A program made the position numbers and the translations under genes. From DATEPR01 sp036503065 (lineage in GTDB: Bacteria > Actinomycetota > Actinomycetes > Mycobacteriales > Pseudonocardiaceae), in the NCBI GenBank assembly GCA_036503065.1, contig DASXXM010000410.1, positions 1 through 24,407 of the forward strand: a stretch of 24,407 bases of DNA, read 5' to 3'. The notes beneath the pieces are model-generated. The model did not search any database. It saw nothing but the letters and a program-made list of their open reading frames with translations, and was not told where the DNA came from. This document shows positions 15,635 to 22,771 of the stretch, piece by piece. The stretch's first letter is position 1. The number at the start of each line of letters is the position of its first letter.

Positions 15635-15649
15635 AGGGCCAATGGGCCT
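15635..15649. promoter_or_regulatory. DosR-box-like sequence
   Basis: AGGGCCAATGGGCCT (15635-15649) lies 65 bases upstream of the flavoprotein start. On the minus strand it matches about 7 of the 10 most conserved positions of the DosR site TTSGGGACTWWAGTCCCSAA by my alignment. Position suits an activator site but the match is moderate. Confidence 0.3.
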
Positions 15650-15801
15650 GGTGGTGGGGTGTTCCGGGTCATGCGTCCTGCCACGCACGCCCATCCCGCA
15701 CGGGTCTGCACGGGGGGCGCGTCGATGGCCCGCAGCACCCCCACAGCCTTGGCGGCCGCCAACCCCGATGCGGACCGGGTCGTCGGCCGGTCCGAGCGCG
15801 G

Positions 15802-15941
15802 TCAGCGCGTCCCGGTCGACGGCACATCAGGCAACCGCGTGCCGATCTTGATCGACATGGTCATGGCGTTGTGCTCCTTCTGGAAAGCGTCGGCCAGCTT
15901 GTCGGTGCCGACGTTGGTGAAGTCCTCAATGGACGTTACAT
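15802..15941 (-). pseudogene. Small reading frame broken directly after its start codon
   Basis: A candidate ATG at 15941, 21 bases after the aldehyde dehydrogenase stop and preceded by AAGGGAAGA, is followed at once by TAA. Shifted by one base back (the G of ATG begins the new codon), a frame of 45 codons runs to a TGA at 15804-15802 and reads TSIEDFTNVGTDKLADAFQ, then KEHNAMTMSIKIGTRLPDV and a short end. An internal ATG at 15864 with AAGGAG 9 bases upstream could still give a 20-residue peptide. This looks like a small co-operonic gene lost by a single-base change, or a sequencing error. I do not recognise the family. Confidence 0.35.
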
Positions 15942-15962
15942 TTCAGTTCTTCCCTTCACTGT

Positions 15963-17387
15963 TCAGATGTTGATGGTCTTGAGTTCGACGAATTCGGCCA
16001 GGCCGAAGGCGCCCATTTCGCGGCCGATGCCGCTTGCCTTGTAACCGCCGAACGGACCGTCGAAGCCGACCGGAGCGGCGTTGACCATGAAGAAACCGGT
16101 GCGGATACGGCGGGCGATGTCGAGGCCGCGTTCCGGGCTCGTGGTCCACACACCGCCGCCGAGCCCGTACTCGGAGTCGTTGGCGATCCGGATCGCATCC
16201 TCTTCGTCGTCGTAGGGGATCACCACGATGACCGGCCCGAAGATCTCCTCCTGGGCGATGCGCATGCTGTTGTCCACGTCGGCGAACAGGGTGGGGCGGA
16301 CGTAGTAGCCGTTGTCCAGCCCTGCTGGCACACCGGGGCCGCCGGTCACCACCCGAGCGCCTTCGTCGATGCCGATCCGGATGTAGTCCAGCACGCGTTG
16401 TTGTTGGACCGCACTGGTCATCGGGCCGATGAACGTGTCCGGATCGGCGGGATCGCCGACGGGGAGCGACTCCACGAGGTCCTTCAACGCGGTGACGACC
16501 TCGTCGTAACGGCCGCGCGGGGCCAGAATGCGGGTGTGGGCCTGACAGCTCTGTGTGTTGTTCGCGAACGAGGCGAACTTCAGCCCGTTCGCCATCGCGC
16601 TGAGGTCGGCGTCCGCGCAGACGATCGAGGCGGATTTGCCGCCCAGTTCAAGGGAAACCCGCTTGAGCTGGGCACCGGCAATGGCGGCGATACGTCGACC
16701 GGCGGCGGTCGACCCGGTGAAGGCGATCTTGTCGACGTCGGCGTGCGAGATGAGATGCTCACTGGTGGCGCGGTCGGCGGGCAGGATGCTGACGACGCCC
16801 TCCGGTAGGCCGAGTTCGTCGAAGATCTCGGCCAGCAGCAGGATGCTCAGCGAGTTCTCCGGCGACGCCTTGAGAATGACCGTGTTCCCGGCCAGCAGCG
16901 CCGGAATCATCTTCACCAGCGCCGCCGAATAGGGCGAGTTCCACGGGATGACCGCGGCCACGACGCCGATCGGCTCGCGGCGCACGAGACTCTCGGACGT
17001 GCCAAGGTGTTCTTCCCACCCGAAGGAGCGCGCGGCGCGCAGGTAGGCGTCGGCCTGCCGGTCGAGCGCCGACTGGCCCCAGCCGGTGAACCAGCGCGCG
17101 GCGCCGACCTCGGCGCTGATGCGGTCGGCGATCTCGTCGGCCCGGGCGGCCCGCAGTTTGTCGAGGCGGACGATGATTTCCTGGCGTTCCTCCGGCGTGG
17201 TGCGGCCCCATGGGCCGTGGTCGAAGGCGTCGCGTGCGGCGGCCACCGCTTTGTCGACGTCGTCGATGGTGGCCTGGGCGGCACGGCCGATCAGGGTGCG
17301 GTCGTGCGGTGAGCGGATGTCGAGCAGTTGAGGATCGGCGGGTTCGGTCCACCGACCGCCGATGTAGGGCTTGTCATAAACGATCAT
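15963..17387 (-). CDS. Aldehyde dehydrogenase family protein
   Basis: NAD(P)-dependent aldehyde dehydrogenase, 474 residues, usual length, cytosolic. Catalytic residues are in place: IPWNSP with N150, K173 in ILKASPENS, E247 in SLELGGKS, and nucleophile C281 in NNTQSCQAHTRI (the more common motif is GQ.C, here TQSC). C-terminal IFGPVIVVIPYDDEEDA and GPFGGYKASGIGREMG are typical. It oxidises an aldehyde to the acid; the substrate is not readable. AAGGAC lies about 9 bases before the ATG at 17387. Divergent from a TetR gene with two palindromic sites between them; the likely control is repression by that TetR. The downstream minus-strand small frame starting at 15941 may once have been co-transcribed. 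Confidence 0.95.
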   Translation of the reverse strand: MIVYDKPYIGGRWTEPADPQLLDIRSPHDRTLIGRAAQATIDDVDKAVAAARDAFDHGPWGRTTPEERQEIIVRLDKLRAARADEIADRISAEVGAARWFTGWGQSALDRQADAYLRAARSFGWEEHLGTSESLVRREPIGVVAAVIPWNSPYSAALVKMIPALLAGNTVILKASPENSLSILLLAEIFDELGLPEGVVSILPADRATSEHLISHADVDKIAFTGSTAAGRRIAAIAGAQLKRVSLELGGKSASIVCADADLSAMANGLKFASFANNTQSCQAHTRILAPRGRYDEVVTALKDLVESLPVGDPADPDTFIGPMTSAVQQQRVLDYIRIGIDEGARVVTGGPGVPAGLDNGYYVRPTLFADVDNSMRIAQEEIFGPVIVVIPYDDEEDAIRIANDSEYGLGGGVWTTSPERGLDIARRIRTGFFMVNAAPVGFDGPFGGYKASGIGREMGAFGLAEFVELKTINI

Positions 17388-17438
17388 CGTGCCTGTCCTT
17401 CCACTCGTGTGCGTTGACTGACCAGGGGATGGCCGTCG

Positions 17439-17489
17439 AACTAAACGTTCATTTACATGCTAGCACGTTCTCCAACTGAACGTTTAGTT
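17439..17489. promoter_or_regulatory. Two 16-base TetR operators shared by aldehyde dehydrogenase and tetR
   Basis: AACTGAACGTTTAGTT (17474-17489) is a palindrome with one mismatched pair. AACTAAACGTTCATTT (17439-17454) is a second, weaker copy 35 bases away. In addition AACTAAACGTTCA (17439-17451) and TGAACGTTTAGTT (17477-17489) form a 13-base perfect inverted repeat across the gap. They sit in the 118 bases between the divergent genes. Confidence 0.75.
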
Positions 17490-17493
17490 GCTC

Positions 17494-17499
17494 TATGCT
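17494..17499 (+). promoter_or_regulatory. -10 element of a leaderless tetR transcript
   Basis: TATGCT, 6 bases before the ATG at 17506. GGAGG lies only one base from that ATG, too close to work as a normal ribosome site. The operator at 17474-17489 abuts the hexamer and would block the promoter when bound, fitting autorepression. Confidence 0.5.
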
Positions 17500-17505
17500 G
17501 GAGGC

Positions 17506-18126
17506 ATGCCCGAGACGCCCCGCGCCCCAAGGACCCGAGACTCCGAAGCCGCCAAGGCCCGCCTGCTACAGGCCGCCACGGAGGAGTTCGCGGCCCATGG
17601 CGTCGCAGGCGCCCGCATCGACCGGATCGGTGCCGCCGCCCAGGTCAACAAGGCCCAGATCTACACGTACTTCGGTGACAAGGATCGGCTGTTCAACATC
17701 GTCATGGACACCCACGTGGCGCGCATTCTTGACCAGGTTCCCTTCACCCCGGCCGATCTCCCCGACTACTCGGGCCGATTGTTCGACTTCCTGATCGCCA
17801 ACCCCCATCAGCTGCGGCTGGCCACCTGGAACCGCCTGGAACGCGCCGGCCGTGGCCCCGGCCCCGCCCAGTTGGCGGCGTCCATGGAGCAGAAGACAGC
17901 GGCGATCACCCGAGCACAGGCCGACGGGCAAGTCCCCAGGACGTTCACCGCCGAGGACCTACTCACGTTCGTACTGGCCATCGCCAGCGCATGGACACCG
18001 ACCAGCGCCATGACCAACGCCGACCTGGACCCCCCCGACCTGCACTCCCACCGCACCGCGGTAATGGAAGCCGTCCGACGCCTGGTCACCGACCACGAAC
18101 CACCGTCGGCCGAGCCCTTGACGTGA
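17506..18126 (+). CDS. TetR/AcrR family transcriptional regulator
   Basis: Repressor of 206 residues. N-terminal HTH: AKARLLQAATEEFAAHGVAGARIDRIGAAAQVNKAQIYTYFGDKDRLF; the rest is a helical ligand-binding domain (IANPHQLRLATWNRLERAG, TAAITRAQADGQVP). Divergent from the aldehyde dehydrogenase gene, with two operators between them that also overlap its own promoter, so it probably controls both, released by an aldehyde or related ligand (inference). The ATG at 17506 is preferred over an upstream TTG at 17488 because it begins with the usual basic N-terminus and fits a leaderless start. It is followed by 235 bases with no gene that I can see before the amidohydrolase. Confidence 0.93.
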   Translation: MPETPRAPRTRDSEAAKARLLQAATEEFAAHGVAGARIDRIGAAAQVNKAQIYTYFGDKDRLFNIVMDTHVARILDQVPFTPADLPDYSGRLFDFLIANPHQLRLATWNRLERAGRGPGPAQLAASMEQKTAAITRAQADGQVPRTFTAEDLLTFVLAIASAWTPTSAMTNADLDPPDLHSHRTAVMEAVRRLVTDHEPPSAEPLT

Positions 18127-18361
18127 CGCGAAACCCCGTGTACGGCACATTGTCGTTTCCCTTCGGATCGTTCCGACGGCCACCGGCCGCGTTGTGTCAC
18201 CTGTAGAAACCCCGGCCCGGTGGCATCGGTTGCACGAGGTGGCCGGACCCACCTGATCGGGTGGCGGGGACACGAGGCACCGAGGTCCGGCCTGGTCGGC
18301 CCGAGGCCGATCCTCGTGCCAGAATCGGCGGTCGGCACCAGGAACTCGGGAGGGTCACCGC

Positions 18362-19612
18362 ATGGACACGGTTCTGGCCAGGCTGTCGGACATCGCCGTC
18401 GATCTCGCCGACCTGTACCGGGATCTGCACGCCCACCCGGAGTTGTCCTTCGCCGAGGAGCGCACCGCGGCCGAGGTGGCTCGCCGGCTGACCGCGATCG
18501 GCCTCGAGGTCACGACCGGGATCGGTCGCACCGGCGTGGTCGGCGTCCTGCGCAACGGCGACGGGCCGACCGTGCTGCTGCGTGCGGACATGGACGCGCT
18601 GCCCGTCGCGGAGCAGACGGGCCTGCCCTACGCCAGCACCGTGCGCGCCACCGACCCGGACGGCAACGACGTGCCGGTGATGCACGCCTGCGGCCACGAC
18701 ATGCACGTCACCTGCCTGCTCGGCGCGCTGGACCTGCTGGCCGGGGCGAGATTCGCCTGGGCGGGCACGGTGCTGGCGGTGTTCCAGCCGGCCGAGGAGG
18801 TCGGCGGCGGCGCGCAGGGCATGGTGGACGAGGGCCTGTTCGAGCGGTTCGGCACCCCGGCCGTGGTGCTCGGCCAGCACGTGGCGCCGATGCCGGCCGG
18901 GATGATCGGCCTGCATCCCGGTCCGGCGTTCGCCGCGTCGGACTCGCTGCACGTCCGGTTGTTCGGCCGGGGCGGCCACGGCTCGCGGCCGGAGACCACG
19001 GTCGATCCGCTGGTGATGGCAGCGGCCACGGTGTTGCGCCTGCAGACGGTGGTGTCGCGCGAGGTGGCCGGGACGGACACGGCGGTGGTCACGGTCGGCT
19101 CGCTGCACGCCGGCACCAAGGACAACATCATTCCGGACACGGCGGAGCTCCTGGTCAACGTCCGGTCCTACCAGCCGCACGTGCGCGAGCGGGTGTTGGC
19201 CGCGGTGCGGCGGATCATCCGGGGCGAGGCGATCGCGTCCGGTGCCGAGCGTGATCCGGAGATCACGGTCACCGACTCGTTCCCCGTCCTGTCCAACGAT
19301 CCGGCCGCCAGCGAGCGGACCGCGGCCGCGTTTCGTGCCACCTTCGGCGAGGCGTTGGTGATCGATCCGGGCCCGGTGTCCGCGAGCGAGGACTTCGGGA
19401 TCTTCGGCACCGCGTCCGGTGCGCCCGCCTGCTACTGGGTGTTCGGCGGCGTCGACGCGGCCGCCTACCTGGCCGCGGCGCAGGCCGGCACGGTGGACCG
19501 GGATGTGCCGAGCAACCATTCGCCGTTCTTCGCGCCGCTGGTCGAGCCGACGATCGACACCGGTGTCTCCGCGTTGGTCTGCGCCGCGCTGACCTGGCTC
19601 GGCCCGGCCTGA
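18362..19612 (+). CDS. M20 family metallopeptidase / amidohydrolase
   Basis: Cytosolic zinc (or Co/Mn) amidohydrolase of 416 residues in the M20D group, which removes acyl groups from N-acyl amino acids or similar conjugates (indole-acetyl-amino-acid, hippurate type). Motifs in order: LHAHPELSFAEERTA (22-36), RADMDALPV (74-82), MHACGHDMHV (107-116; C110, H112), PAEEVGGGAQGM (143-154), QHVAPMP (172-178), and the dimerisation domain with FGRGGHGSRP (201-210). Complete. GGGAGGG lies 7 bases before the ATG. No neighbour gives the substrate. A nested hairpin 27 bases after the stop probably ends the transcript. Confidence 0.95.
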   Translation: MDTVLARLSDIAVDLADLYRDLHAHPELSFAEERTAAEVARRLTAIGLEVTTGIGRTGVVGVLRNGDGPTVLLRADMDALPVAEQTGLPYASTVRATDPDGNDVPVMHACGHDMHVTCLLGALDLLAGARFAWAGTVLAVFQPAEEVGGGAQGMVDEGLFERFGTPAVVLGQHVAPMPAGMIGLHPGPAFAASDSLHVRLFGRGGHGSRPETTVDPLVMAAATVLRLQTVVSREVAGTDTAVVTVGSLHAGTKDNIIPDTAELLVNVRSYQPHVRERVLAAVRRIIRGEAIASGAERDPEITVTDSFPVLSNDPAASERTAAAFRATFGEALVIDPGPVSASEDFGIFGTASGAPACYWVFGGVDAAAYLAAAQAGTVDRDVPSNHSPFFAPLVEPTIDTGVSALVCAALTWLGPA

Positions 19613-19910
19613 GCGGCAATCTGGTCCGCGTCGTCCTTTCTGCCCGGGAGATGCGGATAACGCATCACAAACGGGCAGACACGCTGCGCATCTAACAATG
19701 TTGGTGATCACCCGCTCGACTGAGCGGTTCACTCTTGTGTGACGCTGGTGGGGCTGGGAACGATTGCCCAGTGGCAGAGTGAAGTCACGCTCTTGCCGAC
19801 GTCATGCGAAGGTGTCGCGGACGTCCCTCAGAAGAATGAAACGCGGACGGGAGACACCAGGTGCGTGGATCACGGCATGACCGGACCGAATCAACTGGAG
19901 GCGGGGGGAG
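19613..19910. other. Gap after the amidohydrolase gene
   Basis: No gene that I can support. It holds the nested hairpin at 19640-19678 and a short hairpin CCGCTC-GACT-GAGCGG (19712-19727). The bases from 19728 on probably contain the promoter of the small gene at 19911, but I see no clear -10/-35 pair. Confidence 0.4.
19640..19678 (+). terminator. Nested hairpin, possible terminator
   Basis: Outer arms CTGCCCG (19640-19646) and CGGGCAG (19672-19678) pair perfectly; inside them GATGCG (19650-19655) and CGCATC (19661-19666) also pair perfectly around GATAA. It begins 27 bases after the amidohydrolase stop and lacks a T-tract. Confidence 0.5.
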
Positions 19911-20111
19911 ATGACGGCACGAAAGGAATGGTCCGTCGACTGCCGAGATGTGGCCGGCCGGAAGCGGGAACTGACCGTTTTCGCCAGTGGCGGGCACATT
20001 GTGCTGGTGGCGCCGCCGGGGGAAACGGCGGTACTGGCCCCACTGGAGGCGGGACGACTGCGGGCCATCCTGCGTGAGGCGGCGGTGGACGCGACTGTCA
20101 CCCGGCCGTGA
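19911..20111 (+). CDS. Small actinobacterial protein of unknown function
   Basis: Protein of 66 residues without membrane helix or signal peptide. The core LTVFASGGHIVLVAPPGETAVLAPLEAGRLRAILREAA looks like a folded beta-hairpin plus helix and recalls small proteins I have seen in Pseudonocardiales near regulators; I cannot name a family. GGAGG lies 9 bases before the ATG, and third positions are G/C-rich, so the gene is likely real. It precedes the acyl-CoA reductase-like gene by 66 bases in the same direction; a shared transcript is possible, though an inverted repeat lies between them. Function unknown. Confidence 0.65.
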   Translation: MTARKEWSVDCRDVAGRKRELTVFASGGHIVLVAPPGETAVLAPLEAGRLRAILREAAVDATVTRP

Positions 20112-20132
20112 CGCGGACGGACACCTCAATTT

Positions 20133-20148
20133 CCTACTGACGGGTAGG
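20133..20148. promoter_or_regulatory. Possible operator upstream of the acyl-CoA reductase-like gene
   Basis: CCTAC (20133-20137) and GTAGG (20144-20148) are inverted around 6 bases, 30 bases before the GTG start at 20178; TACTGACGGGTAGGTAGT overall resembles sites of TetR-type lipid regulators. No regulator gene adjoins. Confidence 0.3.
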
Positions 20149-20177
20149 TAGTGCCACGATGGGCACGGAGGTGCGCG

Positions 20178-22142
20178 GTGACTACCTACTTCGTGACCGG
20201 CGCGACCGGATTCCTCGGCCGCCGCCTGATGGCCAAGCTGCTCGCCCGACCCGGGTGTGACGCGGTATACGTTCTGGTCAGGCCGGGTTCGCAGGACAAG
20301 CTGACGGCGCTGGTCGAGCAGTGGCCGCACGGCAACGCCGTTGTCGGCGTGCACGGTGACCTGACCGAACCGGGCCTTGCCATCGACCCGGCCGACCTGC
20401 CGGACACCATCGACCACGTGGTGCACCTGGGCGCCGTATACGACTTCACCGCCGACGCGGACGCCAACCGAGCCGCGAATGTGACCGGCACCCGGCACGT
20501 GCTGGAACTGGCCGAACGGCGCAATGCCGGCTGCCTGCACCACGTGTCTTCGGTCGCGGTCGCCGGTGACTTCGCAGGCCGGTTCACCGAGCGGGACTTC
20601 GACCTCGGCCAACGCCTGCCATCGCCGTACCACGCGACGAAGTTCGAGGCGGAACAGCTGGTCCGCCAGCACTGCCGGGTGCCGTGGCGGGTGTACCGGC
20701 CCGCGGCCGTGGTCGGCGACTCACGCACCGGCGAGATGGACAAGATCGATGGTCCGTACTACTTCCTGCCGCTGATCGCCCGGCTGGCCGCGCTCCCGTC
20801 CGGCCTGCCGCTGGTCATGCCCGACCTCGGCGCCACCAACCTGGTCCCGGTGGACTACGTGGTGGCCGCGATGGACCGCCTGATGCACGCCGACGCGCCG
20901 TCGGGCAGCACCTACCACCTGGTCTCGCCCACCGGCCAGTCGCTCGACGCGGTCTACGACGCCTTCGCCGCGGCGGCAGGCGCGCCACGGGTCCGGCTGA
21001 CCACTCCGGCCTGGACCGCTGCTCCGCTCCGGCGGCTCGGCGCGCTGGCCGCCGCCATGGTCGACCAGGTCACCGGTGGCCCTGACGTGCGCGAGGCCGT
21101 GCTGACCGAACTCGGCATCCCGCCGACCGTCCTGCCACACCTGGCGATGGCCGGCACGTTCGAGGCCACGCACACCGGCATCGAGGTGCCGGAGTTCAGC
21201 GACTACGCCGACGTGCTGTGGCGTTACTGGGCCGAACACCTCGACCCGGACCGCGCTCGCCGGCAGCCGCCGCTGGCCGGCAGGCGGATCATGATCACCG
21301 GCGCGTCCTCCGGCATCGGCAGGGCGACCGCGCTGGCCCTGGCCGGTCAGGGCGCGGTTCCGCTGTTGGTCGCCCGGCGCCCGGCGGAACTGGCCGCGGT
21401 ACGGGCCGAGATCGAGACGGCAGGCGGCACCGCGTTCACCTATCCGTGTGACCTGACCGACGCCGACGCGGTGGACGCCCTGATCAAGCAGGTATTGGCC
21501 GATCACGACGCGGTGGACGCGCTGGTGAACAACGCGGGCCGGTCGATCCGGCGGTCCGTGCACCTGTCCGTGGACCGCATGCACGACTTCGAACGCACGA
21601 TGGCACTGAACTACTTCGCGCCGCTGCGGCTCACCCTGGGCCTGCTGCCGCACATGCGCGCCCGCGGTTCCGGCCACATCGTCAACATCACCACGATGGG
21701 CCTGCAGACCGACACGCCGCGGTTCGCCGCCTACCTGGCGTCCAAGGCCGCGCTGGAGGAGTTCGGCACGGTCGCAGGCCGGGAACTGCTCGGTGACGGC
21801 ATCGCCGTGACGTCCGTGCGGATGCCGCTGGTGCGCACCCCGATGATCAGCCCGACCAAGGCCTACCGGGCGCTGCCGGCGGCCAGCCCGCAGGACGCGG
21901 CCGAACTGGTGGTGCGGGCGCTGCGACGGCGTCCGGTGCGCGTCGGCCTGCCGGCCGGGTTCGCCGCCGAGGTGTTGAGCACGATCGCGCCGAACACGGC
22001 CCAACTGGTCGCCCACCTCGTGTACGCGGTGATGCCGGAGTCGGCGCCGGAGGCCCAGCATACACATCGCCGTCCACCGTTGGCCGCCGGAGTCGGCGCG
22101 GTCACCCGGCTGTTGTGGCGGGCCACGGCCGCTCGCCCGTGA
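20178..22142 (+). CDS. Two-domain fatty acyl-CoA reductase-like SDR protein
   Basis: Fusion of two Rossmann domains, 654 residues, the architecture of mycobacterial Rv3391-type (AcrA1) reductases that reduce fatty acyl-CoA to aldehyde or alcohol, at the cytosolic side of lipid metabolism. Domain 1 (1-355): TGATGFLG (7-14), S124/S125 in HHVSSVAVAG, Y151 and K155 in SPYHATK. Domain 2 (365-590): TGASSGIG (374-381), NNAG (451-454), Y519 and K523 in AAYLASK. The residue 13 before Y519, normally Ser, is T506 in VNITTMG. The GTG at 20178 is chosen because GGAGG lies 6 bases upstream; the first residues TTYFVTGATGFLG then match family starts. The C-terminal tail (590-654) is hydrophobic and may touch the membrane. 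No TTA codon. Confidence 0.9.
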   Translation: MTTYFVTGATGFLGRRLMAKLLARPGCDAVYVLVRPGSQDKLTALVEQWPHGNAVVGVHGDLTEPGLAIDPADLPDTIDHVVHLGAVYDFTADADANRAANVTGTRHVLELAERRNAGCLHHVSSVAVAGDFAGRFTERDFDLGQRLPSPYHATKFEAEQLVRQHCRVPWRVYRPAAVVGDSRTGEMDKIDGPYYFLPLIARLAALPSGLPLVMPDLGATNLVPVDYVVAAMDRLMHADAPSGSTYHLVSPTGQSLDAVYDAFAAAAGAPRVRLTTPAWTAAPLRRLGALAAAMVDQVTGGPDVREAVLTELGIPPTVLPHLAMAGTFEATHTGIEVPEFSDYADVLWRYWAEHLDPDRARRQPPLAGRRIMITGASSGIGRATALALAGQGAVPLLVARRPAELAAVRAEIETAGGTAFTYPCDLTDADAVDALIKQVLADHDAVDALVNNAGRSIRRSVHLSVDRMHDFERTMALNYFAPLRLTLGLLPHMRARGSGHIVNITTMGLQTDTPRFAAYLASKAALEEFGTVAGRELLGDGIAVTSVRMPLVRTPMISPTKAYRALPAASPQDAAELVVRALRRRPVRVGLPAGFAAEVLSTIAPNTAQLVAHLVYAVMPESAPEAQHTHRRPPLAAGVGAVTRLLWRATAARP

Positions 22143-22175
22143 CAAATGTCAGCCAGGTCATCTGACACCTGACAG
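22140..22175. repeat. Cluster of CTGACA/TGTCAG elements
   Basis: TGACA-AA-TGTCA (22140-22151) is a 12-base inverted repeat covering the stop of the reductase gene. TGTCAG (22147-22152), CTGACA (22162-22167) and CTGACAG (22169-22175) follow, so the motif occurs four times in 36 bases. It could be an operator or a terminator for the gene upstream. Confidence 0.4.
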
Positions 22176-22210
22176 CCCGTGACCCCACCGATCAATGCCA
22201 CGATCGTTCC

Positions 22211-22771
22211 ATGCACACCGGACCGACCGCGCAGCCCGCCGACACGGCGAACGCGCCAGCAACCCGCACCGGCCTACCGGCCGGCACCCTCCGGCTACGC
22301 AACCCCCGGTACCGGGTCCACCCGCGCGCCATCCTGTGGTGGACGCTCCGGACCGGGGTGTTCTGGCTGGTGGTCATCCTGGCCCAGGTCGCCATCCGGG
22401 TGTTCGCGGACCAGCCGCCGAGCTGGCTGGCCGTCACCTTGATCATCTCGGCGACGGCCGGTGTGCTGCAGGTCGTCGTGGAACCGCAGTGGCGGTACCG
22501 GGTGCACCACTGGGAAGCCACCCAGGACGCGGTCTTCACCCGTAGCGGCTGGATCCGCCAGGAATGGCGGGTGGCGCCGGTATCCCGAATCCAGACCGTG
22601 GACACGAAACGCGGCCCGCTCGAGCAGTTACTCGGCCTGGCGACCGTGACCGTGACCACGGCGTCCGCCGCCGGTCCGGTCGAGATCGCCGGGCTCGCGC
22701 ACGAGGACGCCGCCCGCCTGGTCGACGAGCTGACCGCGACCACCCAGGCCACCGCGGGAGACGCCACGTGA
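22211..22771 (+). CDS. PH domain-containing membrane protein (YdbS/DUF304 type)
   Basis: Inner-membrane protein of 186 residues with two helices (about 41-66 and 72-90) followed by a bacterial PH domain (bPH2/DUF304; YRVHHWEATQDAVFTRSGWIRQEWRVAPVSRIQTVDTKRGPLEQLLGLATVTVTTASA). The order and length match the first member of the YdbS/YdbT pair. The ATG at 22211 has no ribosome-binding site but CACGAT stands 6 bases upstream (22199-22204), again suggesting a leaderless mRNA. Overlaps the next gene by GTGA. Codon 140 is TTA (22628-22630). The pair is probably involved in membrane or envelope homeostasis (inference); the exact role is unknown. Confidence 0.9.
   Translation: MHTGPTAQPADTANAPATRTGLPAGTLRLRNPRYRVHPRAILWWTLRTGVFWLVVILAQVAIRVFADQPPSWLAVTLIISATAGVLQVVVEPQWRYRVHHWEATQDAVFTRSGWIRQEWRVAPVSRIQTVDTKRGPLEQLLGLATVTVTTASAAGPVEIAGLAHEDAARLVDELTATTQATAGDAT

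Larger units (their letters stand above)
15571..15962. other. Gap between flavoprotein and aldehyde dehydrogenase genes
   Basis: The 392 bases hold no intact gene of normal size. They contain the DosR-box-like sequence at 15635-15649 and a short minus-strand reading frame at 15802-15941, described separately. The plus strand between 15650 and 15800 shows no recognisable protein. Confidence 0.5.

Noticed and set aside
18197..19732. Long minus-strand frame opposite the M20 amidohydrolase
   Set aside because: Its residue content is His/Arg/Gly low-complexity and the opposite strand encodes all M20 motifs.
19739..20077. Plus-strand GTG frame of 112 codons before the small protein at 19911
   Set aside because: No ribosome site, low-complexity end, and overlap with the better-supported frame at 19911-20111.
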